Source: Gammaproteobacteria bacterium (ex Lamellibrachia satsuma)
GTDB lineage: Bacteria > Pseudomonadota > Gammaproteobacteria > Chromatiales > Chromatiaceae
Assembly (NCBI GenBank): GCA_019623805.1
Contig: CP053680.1
Coordinates: 434,001 to 498,000 of the forward strand
Direction: 5' to 3'
Length of the DNA: 64,000 nucleotides
Of this stretch, positions 1 to 9,311 are shown in pieces. Made by a program: the position numbers and the translations under genes. Positions within the stretch are counted from its first letter, which is position 1. Each line of letters starts with the position of its first letter. The notes under the pieces were generated by a model. That model worked only from the letters and a program-made list of their open reading frames with translations. It was not told the DNA's origin and did not search any database.

Positions 1-236
1 TGCCGGTTTACCATATCCATGAAAGGCAGATCTTCCCGTCCAAAATGGTATTCGCCATCGACCATGCTCTGCTGGATCGTCGTGATCCCCTCCTCCAAGT
101 GAGCCAGAAAGGCGGGGAAGCGTTCCATCTCCTCCAGCTCGTACTCCATACAGCTGCGAAGATCCTGCACCTCAAACACGGCTTGCCTGATCCACTCCAC
201 ATACTCTTCAGCACTTCGGGCGCGCTGCAAACTCAT
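1..236 (-). CDS. Conserved hypothetical protein, N-terminal part (runs off the window)
   Basis: Reading leftwards from the ATG at 234-236, an open frame continues to the window edge without a stop, giving about 78 residues. It begins MSLQRARSAEEYVEWIRQAV and is rich in Glu and hydrophobic residues in helical spacing, with no signal peptide or membrane segment. It lies 23 bases downstream of prmB on the same strand, so the two may be co-transcribed. I do not recognise the family. It is probably a small soluble helical protein. The opposite-strand frame over the same bases lacks any such features and is treated as a shadow. Confidence 0.6.
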   Translation of the reverse strand, partial: MSLQRARSAEEYVEWIRQAVFEVQDLRSCMEYELEEMERFPAFLAHLEEGITTIQQSMVDGEYHFGREDLPFMDMVNR

Positions 237-259
237 CGATTATACTCCCTCGCAAGCCG

Positions 260-1195
260 TCAAAACGTCTCGCGATATCTGACCAATTCTTCGGCTGTAA
301 ACAGAAAAACACCGTCTCCACCACGCTCGAATTCGAGCCAGGTAAACGGAATCTCAGGATAGCGTGCCATCAGCGTCTCCGCGCTGCTTCCCACTTCAAT
401 CACTATGATACCCCAGGACGTCAGATGACTGGAGGCCTCCCGCAGAATCCGGGCGACCAGCGCCAGCCCTTCCTCGTCAGCCGTCAATCCGAGTCGGGGT
501 TCCCGGTGATACTCCTCCGGCAACTGATTCATCTCTGACTCACTCACATAAGGCGGATTGCATACGATCACGTCGTACTGACGGCCGTCCAGGGCGGAAA
601 AAAGGTCAGACTGTACGACTTCGACCCGATCACCCAAGTCATGTTCCGCGACATTGTCCGCCACCACCTGTAGTGCCTGGTCGGAAATATCCGCCAGATC
701 CACCATTGCATCCGGCAGATAGACCGCTGCAGCAATGCCGATACAGCCGCTACCACAGCAGAGATCGAGTACCCGGGAGATGCGACCCGCCTCGATCCAG
801 GGTTCAAATTCATGCTCCACCAATTCAGCAACCGGAGAACGGGGCACCAGTACATGCTCGTTGACGATGAACCGCAGCCCGGCAAACCAGGCTTCACCGG
901 TCAGATAGGCAGCTGGGAGACGCTCATCTATGCGACGCAGCAGCAGCAGGGTGACATCTGTCTGTTCCGCCTGGGTGAGGCGACTCTGAAACCAGCTGCC
1001 GGGAAAATCGGGAGGCAGATGAAGCGCATGCAACACAAGCACTGCAGCTTCATCAATCGCATTGTCCGTACCATGCCCGAAAAACAGATCCGCTTCATTG
1101 AAACGACTTGCGCCCCAACGGATGAAGTCGGCTATGGTCTGCAAAGATTGCATTCGAGTGGCAGTGCCTGGAAAAATGCGTGAATCATAGCCCAT
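260..1195 (-). CDS. prmB: Ribosomal protein L3 N5-glutamine methyltransferase
   Basis: PrmB uses S-adenosylmethionine to methylate a glutamine side chain of ribosomal protein L3 in the cytoplasm. The N-terminal helical domain contains LQTIADFIRWGASRF and GHGTDNAIDEA, which match the PrmB branch rather than PrmC. The SAM-binding motif LDLCCGSG (about residues 143-150) is followed by the catalytic NPPYVSESE (about 213-221). The ATG at 1195 gives 311 aa, near the usual length. The frame stays open up to a GTG at 1258, and an ATG at 1153 aligns almost as well, so the start is uncertain by 14-21 codons. The gene lies downstream of iscR, separated from it by a strong hairpin. Confidence 0.93.
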   Translation of the reverse strand: MGYDSRIFPGTATRMQSLQTIADFIRWGASRFNEADLFFGHGTDNAIDEAAVLVLHALHLPPDFPGSWFQSRLTQAEQTDVTLLLLRRIDERLPAAYLTGEAWFAGLRFIVNEHVLVPRSPVAELVEHEFEPWIEAGRISRVLDLCCGSGCIGIAAAVYLPDAMVDLADISDQALQVVADNVAEHDLGDRVEVVQSDLFSALDGRQYDVIVCNPPYVSESEMNQLPEEYHREPRLGLTADEEGLALVARILREASSHLTSWGIIVIEVGSSAETLMARYPEIPFTWLEFERGGDGVFLFTAEELVRYRETF

Positions 1196-1267
1196 TAACC
1201 CGGATTTCTCACCAAGATTTAGATTTTTGGGCAATCTGAATTTTGAATTATTTTCCACAAACAGAAA

Positions 1268-1300
1268 CGGGCTGCCGAAACCGGAGGTTTCAACAGCCCG
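1268..1300 (-). terminator. Rho-independent terminator after iscR
   Basis: CGGGCTG and CAGCCCG form the outer stem, with a nearly perfect inner stem (CGAAACC with GGTTTCA) and a GGA loop. On the minus strand it is followed by TTTCTGTTTGT. A second palindrome, CCCTGACA-ATC-TGTCAGGG, lies just before it at 1312-1330. Both fall between the iscR stop and prmB, which suggests separate transcription units. Confidence 0.7.
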
Positions 1301-1351
1301 CTAGCCACTATCCCTGACAATCTGTCAGGGCTATGAGTACTCAGGAATAGA

Positions 1352-1819
1352 TCAGGCCGCGCGGGAACCCTCATCGTTGACGACGCTCAAGTGTGCCGCT
1401 TTGTCGGCTTTCTTATGTTCCCCACGCCGGATCAGATCGCCGAGGGAGATTTTGGTCAGAAAATCGAAGATTTCGCTACTCAAGTCATCCCATAGGGAGT
1501 GGGTCAGACAGCGCTCACCTCCACTGCAGTTCTTACGACCGCCGCAGCGGGTAAATTCCACCCACTCATCAACAGCGCAAATGATATTTGCAATTGATAT
1601 ATCATCGGCATTGCGGCCGAGATAGTACCCGCCACCAGGACCGCGAACACCTCGTACGAGCTCTTTTGCACGCAAAGAGGCAAACAACTGCTCCAGATAG
1701 GATAGTGAAATACCCTGATTTTCAGAAATTTCAGCCAGAGTCACCGGACCATCTGCACCATTCAGTGCCAGATCCAACATGGCGGTAACTGCATATCGAC
1801 CTTTTGTTGACAATCTCAT
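1352..1819 (-). CDS. iscR: Rrf2-family iron-sulfur cluster regulator IscR
   Basis: This is a [2Fe-2S]-sensing DNA-binding repressor/activator of Fe-S cluster assembly genes. The winged-helix region starts [19 protein letters not shown] and continues with the Rrf2 motif [14 protein letters not shown] and the wing [13 protein letters not shown]. The cluster ligands are intact: three cysteines in C-X5-C-X5-C spacing ([13 protein letters not shown]), with His three residues after the last (CLTH). The ATG at 1819 is chosen over one ten codons upstream because AGGAG lies 10 nt before it and family members start [10 protein letters not shown]. No iscSUA genes follow, so this is a solo iscR-like gene here. 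Its promoter has the look of an IscR-autoregulated one. Confidence 0.92.
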   Translation of the reverse strand: MRLSTKGRYAVTAMLDLALNGADGPVTLAEISENQGISLSYLEQLFASLRAKELVRGVRGPGGGYYLGRNADDISIANIICAVDEWVEFTRCGGRKNCSGGERCLTHSLWDDLSSEIFDFLTKISLGDLIRRGEHKKADKAAHLSVVNDEGSRAA

Positions 1820-1875
1820 CTTTATCTCGCTCCTAAAATGCGCAAACACATTTCCTACTAATTTACTTGGTAATA

Positions 1876-1905
1876 AGATTAGCAGTAACCAAGTAATTTA
1901 GTCAA
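1876..1905 (-). promoter_or_regulatory. iscR promoter with inverted repeat
   Basis: On the minus strand there is a -35 TTGACT (1900-1905), an 18-bp spacer and a -10 TAATCT (1876-1881), about 57 bp upstream of the iscR start. TTACTTGGT and ACCAAGTAA, a 9-bp perfect inverted repeat, flank and overlap the -10 element. The arrangement TTGACTAAATTACTTGG resembles the IscR-repressed promoter of Escherichia coli iscR. Autoregulation is inferred from this position. Confidence 0.6.
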
Positions 1906-1965
1906 CTTTTAAACCACACTTTTTAGAGAGATAAATCCCAAATCGATTAAAAACAGGGAAAAAAG

Positions 1966-2709
1966 CTATTCAGAAATACGCTGCCGGAGGGCTTCGAAGA
2001 GACAAACCCCGGTGGCAACCGAGACATTGAGGCTCTCTACAGCCCCCAACATGGGCAAATGAACCAGGGCATCACACTGCTCGCGGGTCAGTCGACGCAT
2101 ACCCTTGCCTTCGCCACCCATAACAATAGCCAAAGGCCCTTTGAGATCCGCCTGGTAGAGTCCGGCTTCCGCCTCACCCGCAGTACCGACAAGCCAGACC
2201 CCCTGCTCCTGCAGCCACTTTAAGGTGCGCACAAGATTAGTGACCTGGACAAAGGGAACCGTTTCAGCCGCGCCGCTGGCTACCTTGCAGGCCACCGGCG
2301 TCAAGCCGACAGAACGATCTCTGGGGGTTATCACGGCATCTATCCCGGCAGCATCAGCGGTGCGCAGGCATGCACCAAGGTTATGCGGATCCTGGACACC
2401 ATCAAGCACCAGCAGAAAAGGGGCACTATCAAGATCCTCCAGCAGACGTTTGAGATAACCTTCATCCCGCACCGCCGGTGCTTGGGTAAAGGCAACCACA
2501 CCCTGGTGGTTTTCACCACGGGAGAGCGCATCGAGTTCGGCGCGTTCAACCTGTACGACACCAACCCCGCCCTGCCGTGCAAGGCCCAGGATCTCTTTTA
2601 TTCTGCCGTCTCTGCGACGCGCCTCGACCCGAACCCCGGTAACCGCATCGCCATGCTTGAGCGCGGTTCGCACTGCGTGCAGGCCGATGATCAGCTGGGA
2701 TTGAGACAC
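1966..2709 (-). CDS. rlmB: 23S rRNA (guanosine-2'-O-)-methyltransferase RlmB
   Basis: RlmB is a SPOUT-class enzyme that methylates the 2'-O of G2251 in 23S rRNA. The N-terminal substrate-binding domain begins IIGLHAVRTALKHG. The SPOUT motifs follow in order: LVLDGVQDPHNLGACLRTAD (about residues 98-117), VMGGEGKGMRRL and HLPMLGAVESLNVSVATGV near the C-terminus. These form the trefoil knot that binds SAM. At 247 aa the length is normal. The gene starts 2 bases after the stop of rnr on the same strand, so the pair form the rnr-rlmB operon common in gammaproteobacteria. Confidence 0.96.
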   Translation of the reverse strand: MSQSQLIIGLHAVRTALKHGDAVTGVRVEARRRDGRIKEILGLARQGGVGVVQVERAELDALSRGENHQGVVAFTQAPAVRDEGYLKRLLEDLDSAPFLLVLDGVQDPHNLGACLRTADAAGIDAVITPRDRSVGLTPVACKVASGAAETVPFVQVTNLVRTLKWLQEQGVWLVGTAGEAEAGLYQADLKGPLAIVMGGEGKGMRRLTREQCDALVHLPMLGAVESLNVSVATGVCLFEALRQRISE

Positions 2710-2711
2710 AG

Positions 2712-5039
2712 TCAGCTATTAGCCCTTTTACGGGGTCTACGCCGACGTTTCTTCGTGCTCTTCTCAGTTTTCTCTTCAACTGGCTGGGTCGGCTTATTCT
2801 GAGACTTATTGCTCTTGCGGCGAGATTTTTTCGCTGACTTTTGCGGTGCTTCTTCTTCCGGCGCCAAGACGAAGTCGATCTTACGATCATCCAGATTGAC
2901 CTTCGCCACCTGGATGCGCAAGGGATCACCCAGACGAATCACCTTGCCCGTTCGTTCGCCGGAAAGTCGATGCCCTACCGGGTCATAATGGTAGTAATCA
3001 TTATCCAGAGCAGTGATGTGAACAAGGCCATCCACATAGATATCCTTGAGCTCCACGAACACACCAAAAGAGTTGACGCTGGTGATAATACCGTCGAAGG
3101 ACTCTCCCACCTTGTCCATCATGAATTCGCACTTCAACCAGTCAGTGGCATCACGGGTCGCTTCATCGGCACGGCGCTCAGTGCTGGAGCAGTGCTCGGC
3201 TATACTCTGCAATTCGGATTTGGTGTAGAGAAAGTTATCCGCCGAGCCCTTCTCCCCCAAGTGCTTGAGTGCCCGGTGTATCACCAGGTCCGGATAGCGA
3301 CGGATCGGCGATGTGAAGTGCGTATAAGCGGGAAACGAAAGGCCGAAGTGGCCCACGTTATCAGAGCTGTAGACCGCCTGCCGCATGGAGCGCAACAGCA
3401 CGGTCTGGATCAGGTGAGCATCTTCACGTCCCTTGATGCCATCCAGCAGCTTGGCGTAGTCAGCCGCCGTCGGCTTGTTGCCGCCCGGCAGACTCAGGCC
3501 CAGTTCCCCCAGGAACTCCCGCAGATCGGTGAGTTTCTCTTCCGCAGGCACCTCGTGGATACGGTAGAGCGCCTGCAACTTCTTGCGCAACAACAAACGG
3601 GCTGACGCCACATTTGCCGCCAGCATGCACTCTTCGATCATGCGGTGGGCATCATTTCGGTAGACCGGCACAATGCACTCAACCCGGCTCTTCTCATTAA
3701 ACTCAATCTTGGTCTCGGTGGTATCGAAATCGATCGCACCCCGCTCCCGCCGTCCTGCATTCAAAGCTTTGAATAGTTGGTGCAATTCGTGGATATGGGG
3801 CAGCAGGTCAGCGTATTGTCCGCAAAGCGCCTCATCCCCGTCGAGCATTGCGGCCACCTGGTCATAGGTAAGACGCGCATGGGAGTGCATCACAGCCGGA
3901 TAGAACTTGGAACGGGTAATCTTTCCACTATCGTCAACATAGAGCTCGCAGGTCATGCAGAGCCGATCAACTTTGGGATTAAGAGAGCAGAGGCCGTTGG
4001 AGAGCACCTCCGGCAGCATCGGAATCACCCGATCAGGGAAGTAGGCGGAGTTGCCGCGCTCACGACCCTCGACATCCAGAGCACTGCCCGGACTCACATA
4101 GTGAGAGACGTCGGCGATAGAGACCAGCAGTTTCCACCCTTTCGGCTTACGTTCGCAATAGACCGCATCGTCAAAGTCGCGGGCGTCAGCACCATCGATG
4201 GTGACCAACGGCAATTTGCGCAGGTCGGTGCGGCCTTTCTTTTCCGCCTCCAGCACCTCGCCGGAGAGTCCGGCGATCTGCGCCTCCACGTCATCCGGCC
4301 AGGCGACGGGTATCTCGTGGGCACGGATGGCAATATCCGTCTCCATGCCCGGCGCCATGTGGTCGCCAAGAATCTCGGAGATGCGGCCAATGGGCTGAGT
4401 GCGCTTGGTGGGTTGATCGAGGATCTCAGCCACCACCATCTGACCCTGGGCAGCACCACTGAGTTCGGTGCGGGGAATGATCACATCCTTGCTCAGACGT
4501 TTATTGTCCGGCACCACAAAACCCACCCCGGTCTCCTGGTAGAGACGCCCCACTACGCTGTGGGTATTGCGTTCCAGCACCTCCACCACGGAAGCTTCCA
4601 AACGTCCTCGCCGATCCAGACCTGTCACCCGCACTACGGCGCGGTCATCGTGGAACAGGGAACGCATCTCTCTGAACGAGATATAGAGATCCTCGCCACC
4701 ATCATCCGGCTTGAAGAAACCGAATCCATCTGCATGTCCGATCACCCGGCCTGCGATAAGGTCGCGGTTGTTGACGATGCAGTAGTTTTCCTTGCGGTTT
4801 CGCACCAGCTGACCATCCCGTTCCATGGCACGCAGGCGGCGGCGTAACGCCTCCAGCTGATCCTCACCCTGCAGATCAAGCTTCTTGGCGACATCGGGAA
4901 GATTCATGGGGACGCCATGTTCCTCCATGGTCTCCATGATGAACTCACGGCTGGGAATAGGATTATCGTACTTGCTGGCTTCCCTAGCTTGATGGGGATC
5001 CATCTTACCGGCGGACTTATTAGGTTTGCGTCTGGCCAC
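2712..5039 (-). CDS. rnr: Ribonuclease R
   Basis: RNase R is a processive 3'-5' exoribonuclease that degrades structured RNA and takes part in rRNA and tmRNA quality control. An N-terminal winged-helix region (about 25-90) and cold-shock OB domains precede the RNB catalytic domain. The metal-binding motif IDGADARDFDDAV sits near 281-293. HFTSPIRRYPDLVIHR, a further RNB signature, lies in the C-terminal part. An S1 domain (about 640-725) is followed by a Lys/Arg-rich tail (about 727-775), as in E. coli RNase R. The 775-aa length is typical. It is the first gene of the rnr-rlmB unit and is transcribed away from the antiporter gene. Confidence 0.96.
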   Translation of the reverse strand: MARRKPNKSAGKMDPHQAREASKYDNPIPSREFIMETMEEHGVPMNLPDVAKKLDLQGEDQLEALRRRLRAMERDGQLVRNRKENYCIVNNRDLIAGRVIGHADGFGFFKPDDGGEDLYISFREMRSLFHDDRAVVRVTGLDRRGRLEASVVEVLERNTHSVVGRLYQETGVGFVVPDNKRLSKDVIIPRTELSGAAQGQMVVAEILDQPTKRTQPIGRISEILGDHMAPGMETDIAIRAHEIPVAWPDDVEAQIAGLSGEVLEAEKKGRTDLRKLPLVTIDGADARDFDDAVYCERKPKGWKLLVSIADVSHYVSPGSALDVEGRERGNSAYFPDRVIPMLPEVLSNGLCSLNPKVDRLCMTCELYVDDSGKITRSKFYPAVMHSHARLTYDQVAAMLDGDEALCGQYADLLPHIHELHQLFKALNAGRRERGAIDFDTTETKIEFNEKSRVECIVPVYRNDAHRMIEECMLAANVASARLLLRKKLQALYRIHEVPAEEKLTDLREFLGELGLSLPGGNKPTAADYAKLLDGIKGREDAHLIQTVLLRSMRQAVYSSDNVGHFGLSFPAYTHFTSPIRRYPDLVIHRALKHLGEKGSADNFLYTKSELQSIAEHCSSTERRADEATRDATDWLKCEFMMDKVGESFDGIITSVNSFGVFVELKDIYVDGLVHITALDNDYYHYDPVGHRLSGERTGKVIRLGDPLRIQVAKVNLDDRKIDFVLAPEEEAPQKSAKKSRRKSNKSQNKPTQPVEEKTEKSTKKRRRRPRKRANS

Positions 5040-5167
5040 TATCTCGTTTCTTTACTGACTAAAAAAAGGCATTTTAACAGCATATGGCAGGCAAACCCTA
5101 CGGGTAATATCAATCGGTTGTTTATTTAAAGTATCCTTGTGGCAGAAAAATCGAAAAGAAACCCTGA

Positions 5168-7150
5168 ATGAACATCCATACCCTACAGATCATCCTGCTG
5201 CTGCTCGCCATTGCGGTGATCACAGTGACCCTTTTCCGGCGCTTCCACCTGCCGCCGATTCTCGGATACCTGATCGTCGGTATTCTGGTTGGACCTTTCG
5301 GCATCGGTTGGGTGGCATCCACTGAAGATACCCGCTTTCTGGCAGAGTTTGGGGTGGTGTTTCTGCTGTTTACCATCGGCCTGGAATTTTCCCTGCCGCA
5401 GATGATCGCCATGAAGGGCTCGGTGTTCGGTTTGGGCGGTAGCCAGGTCCTGGCGACCGGCGCACTGGCCACCGGCATTGCTTGGGCATTGGGCATCGAT
5501 CTCAACGCCGCAATCATCGTTGGCGCCATTCTGGCCCTGTCATCCACCGCCATCGTCACAAAACAGTTGTCGGAACAGCTGGAACTCAATTCGGAGCACG
5601 GTCGACTTGGCGTCAGCATCCTGCTGTTTCAGGATCTGGCGGTCATCCCGCTGCTGGTGGTGATCCCAATCCTGGCCGGAACCGGTGACCAGGGCATGGC
5701 GGTGCCGCTGTTGTTGGCCCTGCTCAAAGCAGCCTTAGTCTTCGTGGTCATCATGGCGGCCGGTCACTGGCTGTTGCGGCCACTGTTTCATGAGATCGCC
5801 AGGGCCCGCTCTGCCGAACTCTTCACCCTCACCGTACTGCTTGTAACCCTGGCAGCCGCCTGGCTCACCCATGAAGCTGGCCTGTCGCTGGCCCTTGGCG
5901 CCTTCCTGGCTGGCATGATGCTGGGAGAGACAGAATTCCGCCATCAGATCGAGGCCGACATACGTCCCTTCCAGGACGTCTTTCTCGGCCTCTTCTTTGT
6001 GACAGTTGGTATGCGCGTCGATCTGCTCTCACTGCTTCCCATCCTGCATTGGGTGCTGCTGCTCGCCGCCGCGCTTATTTTGGTTAAAGGCGTAATCATC
6101 CTTGGTCTGGTCCGCGCCACTGGCAATTCGATGTCTCCTGCATTTCGCACCGGCGTTCTGCTGGCGCAAGGCGGAGAGTTCGGTTTCGTGCTGCTGGATC
6201 TCTCCCTGGAGTCCTCCCTGCTGCCCGGCCCTGTCGGGCAGATACTTTTTGCCTCGATCATTGTCAGCATGACGGCATCACCCTTCCTGATCCGAAACAA
6301 CGGCCGCCTGGCAAAACAATTTTGCACCCTGCGCAATTTCAGCGATGAGGTTCAGATCATCGGCGACCTGGCGGAAGAGACAGAACAGATGGAGCAGCAC
6401 GTCATCATCTGTGGATATGGCCGTATCGGGCAGAACCTTGGGCGTCTTCTCGACCACGAAGGTTTCCCCTACGTGGCGCTCGATCTCGACCCAACTATCG
6501 TCAGAGAGGCGCATGAAGCCGGTGACCCGGTCCATTTTGGTGATGCGTCACGCAGTGAAATCCTCGATGCCGCCGGTCTCAGCCGCGCCAGCGTGGTGGT
6601 ACTCAGCTTCGAAGACCACGCCTCAGCGATGAAGATCCTGCACCGGTTACAGGAATTCCGTCCGGAACTCCCGGTGCTGGTGCGCACCCGCGATGATACT
6701 CACATGGATGAACTGGAGGCCGCCGGTGCCACCGAGGTGATGCCGGAAGCGGTCGAGGCCAGCCTGATGATGGGGGGACAACTGTTGCTGCTGCTCAAGG
6801 TTCCCGGCTCCCGCATCTTCAAAATCATGCGTGAGATTCGAGAGAACCACTACAAACTGCTGCGTGACTTCTTCCATGGGGAAGAGCCTCTGGATATGGA
6901 ACACGATGAGGCGTTCCAGGAGCGCCTGCATACAGTGACCCTGCCGAAAAAGGCCTTTGCCGTGGATCACACTATCGAAGACCTCCACCTCTGGGACTGG
7001 GAGGTCAGTGTGACCGCCGTCAGGCGTGGTGGCATTCGTGGAGAGACTCCCGCGCCCGAAACCCGTCTGCAAAGTGGCGATGTGCTGGTGCTGGCGGGTA
7101 CGCCCAAGCATCTGGAACGTGCAGAGGGGCTGTTGCTCTATGGACATTGA
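5168..7150 (+). CDS. CPA2-family K+/H+ antiporter with RCK domains (Kef/YbaL type)
   Basis: This is a 660-aa inner-membrane monovalent cation:proton antiporter. About twelve hydrophobic segments fill residues 1-375 and include the family motif LLFQDLAVIPLL (about 152-163) and LAQGGEFGFVLL. A cytosolic RCK_N (TrkA-N) domain starts at about 411 with the nucleotide-binding turn GYGRIGQNLG. An RCK_C (TrkA-C) domain ends the protein (about 575-655, with the repeat-like LQSGDVLVLAGTPKHLERAE). KefB, KefC and YbaL share this layout. Without the glutathione-regulation partner (KefF/KefG) next door I cannot assign kefB or kefC. The stop overlaps the next gene by 11 bp. Confidence 0.9.
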   Translation: MNIHTLQIILLLLAIAVITVTLFRRFHLPPILGYLIVGILVGPFGIGWVASTEDTRFLAEFGVVFLLFTIGLEFSLPQMIAMKGSVFGLGGSQVLATGALATGIAWALGIDLNAAIIVGAILALSSTAIVTKQLSEQLELNSEHGRLGVSILLFQDLAVIPLLVVIPILAGTGDQGMAVPLLLALLKAALVFVVIMAAGHWLLRPLFHEIARARSAELFTLTVLLVTLAAAWLTHEAGLSLALGAFLAGMMLGETEFRHQIEADIRPFQDVFLGLFFVTVGMRVDLLSLLPILHWVLLLAAALILVKGVIILGLVRATGNSMSPAFRTGVLLAQGGEFGFVLLDLSLESSLLPGPVGQILFASIIVSMTASPFLIRNNGRLAKQFCTLRNFSDEVQIIGDLAEETEQMEQHVIICGYGRIGQNLGRLLDHEGFPYVALDLDPTIVREAHEAGDPVHFGDASRSEILDAAGLSRASVVVLSFEDHASAMKILHRLQEFRPELPVLVRTRDDTHMDELEAAGATEVMPEAVEASLMMGGQLLLLLKVPGSRIFKIMREIRENHYKLLRDFFHGEEPLDMEHDEAFQERLHTVTLPKKAFAVDHTIEDLHLWDWEVSVTAVRRGGIRGETPAPETRLQSGDVLVLAGTPKHLERAEGLLLYGH

Positions 7151-7772
7151 AACAGACTCCACCCTCTTCTATATCCACGACCCGATGTGCAGCTGGTGCT
7201 GGGCGTTTCGACCTGTGCTCGCACAGCTGGGTGAACAGCTGCCACCTGGTGTAAAACTGCAAAAAATACTGGGCGGTCTGGCTCCGGACAGCGATGACCC
7301 GATGCCGGAAGAGATGCAGCAGAACCTTCAGGCCACCTGGAAGCGAATTCAGGAGAAGCTGCCGGAGACCCGCTTCAACTTCGATTTCTGGCAGCAGTGT
7401 AAACCCCGCCGCTCCACCTACCCGGCCTGTCGGGCGGTGATTGCCGCAGGATTGCAGGGCGCGACTTTCTCCGAAGCGATGATTTTGGCCATCCAGGAAG
7501 CCTACTATCTTTATGCACAAAACCCCTCCGACAACAAAACGCTGATCCAACTTGCCGGCAACATCGGGCTGGATGAACAGCAGTTCTCAGAGGCGCTGGA
7601 ATCACCGGCCACCCATCGACTGCTGGAAGAGGAGATCGAAAGCAGCCGTTCAATGGGGGTTCGCAGTTTCCCGGCCCTGATCCTGCAGCAAGGCATGGGA
7701 TTCTGGCCCATACCTGTCGACTACCATAGTGTGGAACCTATCCTGGAAACCCTGGATATGGTACTTGATTGA
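7140..7772 (+). CDS. DsbA-family thioredoxin-fold protein (FrnE-like)
   Basis: The product is 210 aa and starts at the ATG at 7140, inside the last codons of the antiporter gene. The N-terminal strand is followed by HDPMCSWCWAF, a CxxC redox site (C-S-W-C) typical of the cytoplasmic DsbA/FrnE-like group. There is no signal peptide. The helical insertion contains RSTYPACRAVIAAGLQG, and the end contains the thioredoxin-fold cis-Pro region GVRSFPALIL. It probably acts as a cytosolic thiol oxidoreductase or isomerase. The 11-bp overlap suggests translational coupling to the antiporter and possibly a redox or electrophile link, but that is inference. Confidence 0.85.
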   Translation: MDIETDSTLFYIHDPMCSWCWAFRPVLAQLGEQLPPGVKLQKILGGLAPDSDDPMPEEMQQNLQATWKRIQEKLPETRFNFDFWQQCKPRRSTYPACRAVIAAGLQGATFSEAMILAIQEAYYLYAQNPSDNKTLIQLAGNIGLDEQQFSEALESPATHRLLEEEIESSRSMGVRSFPALILQQGMGFWPIPVDYHSVEPILETLDMVLD

Positions 7773-7805
7773 CTTTCCCGCCGAAGAGGATAAAACTCCG
7801 CCGTC

Positions 7806-8399
7806 ATGCTGGATCGAGAAACACTAGAAAAGTACCGCAGGGACATTGTCTTCGATGCCCGTCTGCGGGATTTGCCCTTTGTCTTCCACACTACCTGGGG
7901 ACTCTTCTCCCCTCGCGATATAGACGAAGGCACCCGCTTGCTGGTGGACCGGCTGGAGATCGAGGCGACGGATAACTGCTTCGACCTCGGTTGCGGTTAT
8001 GGCCCCATCGGTCTGCTGATGGCCCGCCTTGCCCCACAGGGTCAGACGCTGATGGTGGACAAGGATTTTATCGCCGTGGACTACAGCAACGGCAATGCCG
8101 AAAGAAACGGCCTGGACAATGCCAGAGCCAAACTCAGCAACGGCTTCAATCAGGTCGACCCCAATCTGCGTTTTGACGTTATCGCATCGAACATCCCGGC
8201 AAAGGTGGGCAAGGAGATGCTCAGCCTCTATCTTCATGACGCCCTGGCAAGGATGAATCCCGGCGGCCGCCTCTATCTGGTCACCATCAACGGCCTGCGC
8301 CAGTTTATGAAGCGCAATTTGAGCGAGGTTTTTGGTAACTATAAGAAACTCAAACAGGGTAAGTCCTATACCGTGGCTTTTGCCCGAAAGGAAGGTTAA
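7806..8399 (+). CDS. Class I SAM-dependent methyltransferase (RsmC/MTS-like)
   Basis: This 197-aa protein has the small methyltransferase (MTS) fold. FHTTWGLFSPRDIDEGTRLL precedes the SAM motif DLGCGYGPIG (about residues 59-68). The catalytic-loop position reads ASNIPAKVG where N6/N2 methyltransferases have NPPF, so Ile replaces the first Pro. The substrate is unknown; homologues methylate rRNA guanines. It lies 33 bp after the DsbA-like gene on the same strand. Its stop codon shares the palindrome TTAA with the stop of the convergent tcdA gene. Confidence 0.85.
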   Translation: MLDRETLEKYRRDIVFDARLRDLPFVFHTTWGLFSPRDIDEGTRLLVDRLEIEATDNCFDLGCGYGPIGLLMARLAPQGQTLMVDKDFIAVDYSNGNAERNGLDNARAKLSNGFNQVDPNLRFDVIASNIPAKVGKEMLSLYLHDALARMNPGGRLYLVTINGLRQFMKRNLSEVFGNYKKLKQGKSYTVAFARKEG

Positions 8400-9175
8400 G
8401 CCCGTTTGCCTGCCGCCAGCACTTTAAGGACATGGGACACCGCCACCAAACCGAAAGTGGCGGTCACCGTCATGGCCGAACCATAACCACCACAGTTGAG
8501 CGAACCCTCCCCCCTACCCGGCTTGGTATCGCAGACACCTCCAGTCTCATCGGGGTATGTCAGGTTTTCAGTGGAGTAGACACTTGGCACATGGAAACGG
8601 CGTTTTGACTCAGCAGCCGGATAGCCGTATTCCCGCCGCAACAATTTGCGGGTCTTGGCGAGCAGCGGATCCTGCCTGGTGCGACTCAGGTCAGCAAGGC
8701 AGATACGGGTTGGATCGGTCTGTCCACCTGCACCACCGATTGTAATCAATCCCACCCGCTGGCGGCGGCATGCAACAATCAGCGCCGCTTTGACCCGAAA
8801 GCTGTCGATACAGTCGATGACATAATCGAAGTCGCCGTCCGTTATCAGTTCGAGATTATCCGCCTCAATGTAGGACTCGATGATGGAAACCCGGCAGTCA
8901 GGGTTGATCTCAGAGACCCGCTCCGCCATGGCTTCGACCTTAGCCATCCCCAGCGTGGTATCCAGCGCATGGAGTTGGCGATTGATATTGGATTCCGCAA
9001 TATGGTCGAGATCGACCAGGGTAATGGCGCCAATACCACTGCGGGCAAGCGCCTCCACAGCCCAGGAGCCTACGCCGCCGATACCAATCACGCAAACATG
9101 AGCCGCAGAATAATTTTCCAGGACCAACTGACCATAGAGCCTGCCAATACCACCGAAACGGCGCGAATGATCCAA
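8396..9175 (-). CDS. tcdA: tRNA threonylcarbamoyladenosine dehydratase
   Basis: TcdA (CsdL/YgdL) is an E1-like enzyme that uses ATP to cyclise t6A37 of ANN-decoding tRNAs into ct6A. It has the Rossmann glycine motif VIGIGGVGSWAVEALARSG (about 29-47), then LVDLDHIAESNINRQLHA and the acidic segment YVIDCIDSF. KPGRGEGSLNCGGYGS near the C-terminus is typical of TcdA. The start is a TTG at 9175, chosen because GGAGG lies 5 nt upstream. The 259-aa length is normal. Its end overlaps the convergent methyltransferase gene by 4 bp. Confidence 0.94.
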   Translation of the reverse strand: MDHSRRFGGIGRLYGQLVLENYSAAHVCVIGIGGVGSWAVEALARSGIGAITLVDLDHIAESNINRQLHALDTTLGMAKVEAMAERVSEINPDCRVSIIESYIEADNLELITDGDFDYVIDCIDSFRVKAALIVACRRQRVGLITIGGAGGQTDPTRICLADLSRTRQDPLLAKTRKLLRREYGYPAAESKRRFHVPSVYSTENLTYPDETGGVCDTKPGRGEGSLNCGGYGSAMTVTATFGLVAVSHVLKVLAAGKRA

Positions 9176-9311
9176 ACGAACCTCCAGGATTCGAACAACC
9201 TATTCCTGGGCATTTTCTCATAAATGCTGAAGCGGGTTCGAGCACAGATTGACATCACTGTCGCTTACACGCACTGTTTAGCTCCCTGCAATCACTGCAC
9301 TGGAGGCACAG

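Noticed and set aside
2841..3605. Plus-strand open frame of 254 codons opposite the 3' part of rnr
   Set aside because: Shadow of the S1 and RNB coding region; no family motifs.
3777..4847. Long plus-strand open frame (356 codons) across rnr
   Set aside because: It lies wholly antisense to the RNB domain of RNase R, has no domain pattern, and is explained by codon bias of the true gene.
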